NCBI RefSeq assembly: GCF_009905615.1
Contig: NZ_JAAAKW010000002.1
Span: 372,001-436,000 of the forward strand
Source of the DNA: Pseudomonas sp. SLFW
GTDB lineage: Bacteria; Pseudomonadota; Gammaproteobacteria; Pseudomonadales; Pseudomonadaceae
Direction of reading: 5' to 3'
Length of the DNA: 64,000 bases
Below the pieces are notes generated by a model. The model made no database searches, had not been told where the DNA came from, and was given only the letters and a program-made list of their open reading frames with translations. The position numbers were made by a program, and so were the translations under genes. Shown here piece by piece: positions 61,789-64,000 of the stretch (position 1 is its first letter; every line of letters begins with the position of its first letter).

Positions 61789-63599
61789 GCAGATAGATCC
61801 TCCGGCGGTTGAAGACTGACCCCTGAAGCCCCGGTGCGCATGCGCAACGTCAGCAGCGCGCCCCCCTCGGGGTGATTGGCGAACAGCAGTTCGCCGCCCA
61901 GCGCGCGCATCAGCGTATCGCAGATCGCAAGGCCCAGCCCCAGGCCCTGCGTGCGCGTCTTGGTGGTGAAGAAGGGTTCGCGCGCATGCTCCAACGCCTC
62001 ACGGGAAAAGCCCGGGCCGTTGTCGCGAATGTACAGGTTGACGCCCTCGGCGTTGTACTCGGCACTTATCCACAATTTGCGCGGCGGGCCTTTCTCGGTG
62101 AGGGCGTCCAGTGCGTTCGCCAGCAAATTGCCGAGCACCTGCCGCAAGCGGGTTTCGCCAGCCTGCACCCACAGCGTGGCGTCGGGCAGGTCGCGAATCA
62201 GCTCGACGTCCATGGCGCGGCGTCGTTTGGCGAGCAAGGCCAGCGCGTCATCAAGGGCTGGTTGCAGGGCCACGCTTTCAGGCGCGTGCCGGTCACGCCG
62301 GGCGAAGGCCCGCAAGTGCGCGATGATCGACGCCATGCGCCCCGTGAGTTCGCTGATCAGCTTGAGGTTGCCCCGCGCATCGTCGGTGCGCTGGTGATCG
62401 AGCAGCACTTCGGCGTTTTCTGCGTAGCTGCGAATCGCCGCCAACGGCTGGTTGAGCTCATGGCTGATGCTGGCCGACATGGTGCCCAGCGCCGACAGCT
62501 TGCCCGCTTGAACCAGCTCGTCCTGCGCACGAAACAGCTCCTGCTGCGCATGTTCCCGTTCCAGCACTTCCTGGCGCAGCCGCTGGTTCAAGCCTTCCAG
62601 GTCGCTGGTGCGTTCCATCACCCGCACTTCCAGTTCGCGGCGGGCTTTGCCTTCGAAGTTGATGCGGTCAAGGTAGTGACGCCGCCGCTGCATCATGATG
62701 CCGAGCAGCAACATCAGCACCAGCAACGTCGCGCCGCCGATGGCGACCACCGTGCGCACTGGACGCGAGACCAGCACTTTCGGGGCGAGGATGTTCACGC
62801 TCCAGCCGGTTTCGTCGATCTGCTGGGTCTGGGTCAGCCAGCCGTTTTCATTCAGTTGAAGCGGGCGCGGGTCGCGGGTCGGGTACGGCTGAATCGCAAC
62901 GATGGCCTGTTTTTCTTCTTCGCTGAGCGGCCGTGTCGCGCGGAAACGCCAGGCCGGGTTGGACGTGAGGATCACCACGCCGTTGTGGTCGGTGACCAGC
63001 AATTGCTCAGGCGTCTTGCCCCACAGGGTTTCGGTCAGGTCCAGATCGACCTTGACCACCAGCACGCCGATGACAGTGTTACCGTCATGCACGGCGGCGG
63101 CGAAGAAATACCCGCGTTTGGCCGACGTGGTGCCCAAGCCGAAGAAGCGACCCAGTTTGCCGGCCATGGCGTTGCTGAAATACGGGCGGAAGGCGAAATT
63201 CCGACCCACGAAACTGTCGCGCTTGTCCCAGTTGGATGCCGCGAGGGTTTCGCCGTTAGGCGCCATCAGGTAAATGACTTCCGCGCCGGTTTGCTGGGCC
63301 GTATTCATCAACAGCAGATTGGCCTGCTCCTGGGTCTGCTTGTCCTGAGGGTTGGCCAGCATGGCGCGTAAGCCCGGCAGGTCACCGAGGATTTGTGGCA
63401 GCACTTCGTAACGGTGCAGGGTGCCGAGCAGGTTGGCGACGTAGAGGTCCAGCGTCTGACGGTTCTGGCTCAGCAGCTCATTGAGGTAATAACGCTCGGC
63501 CAGGCGTTCGAGCGGCCACAGCAGCGGCGCGAGGATCAACGCCAATAACGCGAGGCTGCGCCAGCGAGGGCGACGGGGGAGAGAGGAAGTGCTGGTCAT
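61785..63599 (-). CDS. dctB: DctB, C4-dicarboxylate sensor histidine kinase
   Basis: The 604-residue inner-membrane kinase has an N-terminal membrane segment, a double-PAS-like periplasmic sensor region, a second membrane segment near residue 285-305 followed by a coiled coil, then the His box S-A-S-I-S-H-E-L-N-Q-P-L-A-A-I and an HATPase domain (N-L-L-A-N-A-L-D-A, D-N-G-P-G-F, T-Q-G-L-G-L-G-L-A). It senses C4-dicarboxylates and phosphorylates DctD. ATG 63599 fits homologues. Confidence 0.93.
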   Translation of the reverse strand: MTSTSSLPRRPRWRSLALLALILAPLLWPLERLAERYYLNELLSQNRQTLDLYVANLLGTLHRYEVLPQILGDLPGLRAMLANPQDKQTQEQANLLLMNTAQQTGAEVIYLMAPNGETLAASNWDKRDSFVGRNFAFRPYFSNAMAGKLGRFFGLGTTSAKRGYFFAAAVHDGNTVIGVLVVKVDLDLTETLWGKTPEQLLVTDHNGVVILTSNPAWRFRATRPLSEEEKQAIVAIQPYPTRDPRPLQLNENGWLTQTQQIDETGWSVNILAPKVLVSRPVRTVVAIGGATLLVLMLLLGIMMQRRRHYLDRINFEGKARRELEVRVMERTSDLEGLNQRLRQEVLEREHAQQELFRAQDELVQAGKLSALGTMSASISHELNQPLAAIRSYAENAEVLLDHQRTDDARGNLKLISELTGRMASIIAHLRAFARRDRHAPESVALQPALDDALALLAKRRRAMDVELIRDLPDATLWVQAGETRLRQVLGNLLANALDALTEKGPPRKLWISAEYNAEGVNLYIRDNGPGFSREALEHAREPFFTTKTRTQGLGLGLAICDTLMRALGGELLFANHPEGGALLTLRMRTGASGVSLQPPEDLSA

Positions 63600-63670
63600 G
63601 AAATCGCCCGGTGAGTCCGTTGCGATGCTTGTGTGACAGGCATTTGGCTGGTGTCGCTCATGCCGCCGCT

Positions 63671-63733
63671 ATCGCGAGCAAGCTTACTCCTACAGGCGGG
63701 AGCCGTTGAATGTAGGAGTGAGCTTGCTCGCGA
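63671..63733. repeat. Family-B REP pair in reverse orientation
   Basis: Two family-B units face the opposite way to the other copies: ATCGCGAGCAAGCTTACTCC at 63671 comes first and GGAGTGAGCTTGCTCGCGA ends at 63733, with a short 22-base centre. One mismatch (T for C) breaks the left arm. It lies between rmlD and dctB. Confidence 0.85.
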
Positions 63734-63799
63734 AGGCGTGAGGTCAAGCGAAGCATCGGTCGGCCAGCGCCACTCAGCATCTGATAGGCAACATTATGC

Positions 63800-64000
63800 C
63801 TATCGCTGCTGAGCTAAGCACTCCAGCAATGCAGCGTGCCAATCCGGTTGGCTCACGCCCCATTCCTGTTGCAGGCGGCTGCAATCCAGGCGGGAGTTGA
63901 GCGGGCGTTTGGCGGGGGTTGGGTAGGCGCTGGAAGGGATCGGCTCAATTGTCGCGCACGGCTTCCCGACCTTGATCAGTTCCTGACCAATCGCCCCGGC
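63800..64000 (-). CDS. rmlD: RmlD (RfbD), dTDP-4-dehydrorhamnose reductase, C-terminal end
   Basis: Only the last 66 codons are in the window; the gene continues beyond position 64000. The sequence includes I-P-S-S-A-Y-P-T-P-A-K-R-P-L-N-S-R-L-D, the conserved C-terminal block of RmlD/RfbD, then W-G-V-S-Q-P-D-W. RmlD makes dTDP-L-rhamnose for lipopolysaccharide. rmlD next to dctB resembles the remembered P. aeruginosa rml-dctB neighbourhood, but no rmlA or rmlC lies between them here. A short dyad GATAGGC/GCCTATC overlaps the stop codon region (63782-63803). Confidence 0.88.
   Translation of the reverse strand, partial: AGAIGQELIKVGKPCATIEPIPSSAYPTPAKRPLNSRLDCSRLQQEWGVSQPDWHAALLECLAQQR

Noticed and set aside
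60454..63371. Open frames of 452 and 499 codons on the plus strand across dctD and dctB
   Set aside because: They are antisense shadows of two-component genes with clear motifs.

Overview
The window is chromosomal DNA of a Pseudomonas (fluorescens/syringae-like rather than aeruginosa, judged from remembered protein similarity). It has high GC, dense genes, the ssrS-zapA-pepP-ubiH block, argA/argE/gshA, ompR-envZ-rimBK, hslR/hslO/pckA and dctBD, plus the REP/REPIN palindromes typical of the genus. Most of it is conserved core genome. No tRNA, rRNA, CRISPR array, phage or insertion sequence was seen.

Layout. Positions 1-5000: the end of an O-acyltransferase, ubiD with an overlapping ferredoxin/flavin reductase gene, a ChaC-like glutathione-degrading enzyme, and a type II toxin-antitoxin pair whose toxin gene carries a frameshift. 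5000-9900: glpT, two overlapping genes for small secreted TonB-C-like proteins, a quinone oxidoreductase, a FliL-like protein and an EVE-domain protein. 10000-16400: 5-formyl-THF cyclo-ligase, 6S RNA, zapA and a ZapB-like gene, then the operon ygfB-like/pepP/ubiH/ubiI-like. 16600-21200: ferric-iron ABC transporter (binding protein and fused permease, no ATPase), then gcvT-gcvH without gcvP. 21200-26400: a DUF2388 protein, an NfeD/SPFH pair, and a LysR regulator divergent from SDR and L-idonate dehydrogenase genes, followed by a tandemly duplicated REPIN array.

26400-35300: an orphan GspE/PilB ATPase, an unknown protein divergent from an Lrp regulator, a CYTH-CHAD protein, argE-argA, and gshA converging on argA across a perfect 22-bp hairpin. 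35400-46500: thioesterase, tex, ompR-envZ, rimB-rimK, hslR, a PAP2 phosphatase, hslO and pckA. 46500-49700 is the most accessory-looking part: a lipoprotein, a DUF2235/Tle1-like alpha/beta hydrolase and a one-TM protein, all on the minus strand. 49900-64000: RecQ-like helicase, thioesterase, glycine-zipper protein, fdhD with an FdhF/YdeP-like molybdoenzyme and a LysR regulator, yrfG/nudE/cysQ, a YiiD-type thioesterase, dctD/dctB, and the 3' end of rmlD.

Functional threads are ubiquinone synthesis (ubiD, ubiH, ubiI-like), arginine and glutathione synthesis, envelope stress control, and C4-dicarboxylate and gluconeogenic metabolism (dctBD, pckA, glpT). The main candidates for something undescribed are the hydrolase/lipoprotein/TM-protein cluster and the paired TonB-C-like secreted proteins. 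Gene identities rest on motif recognition and remembered family sequences; no searches were run.
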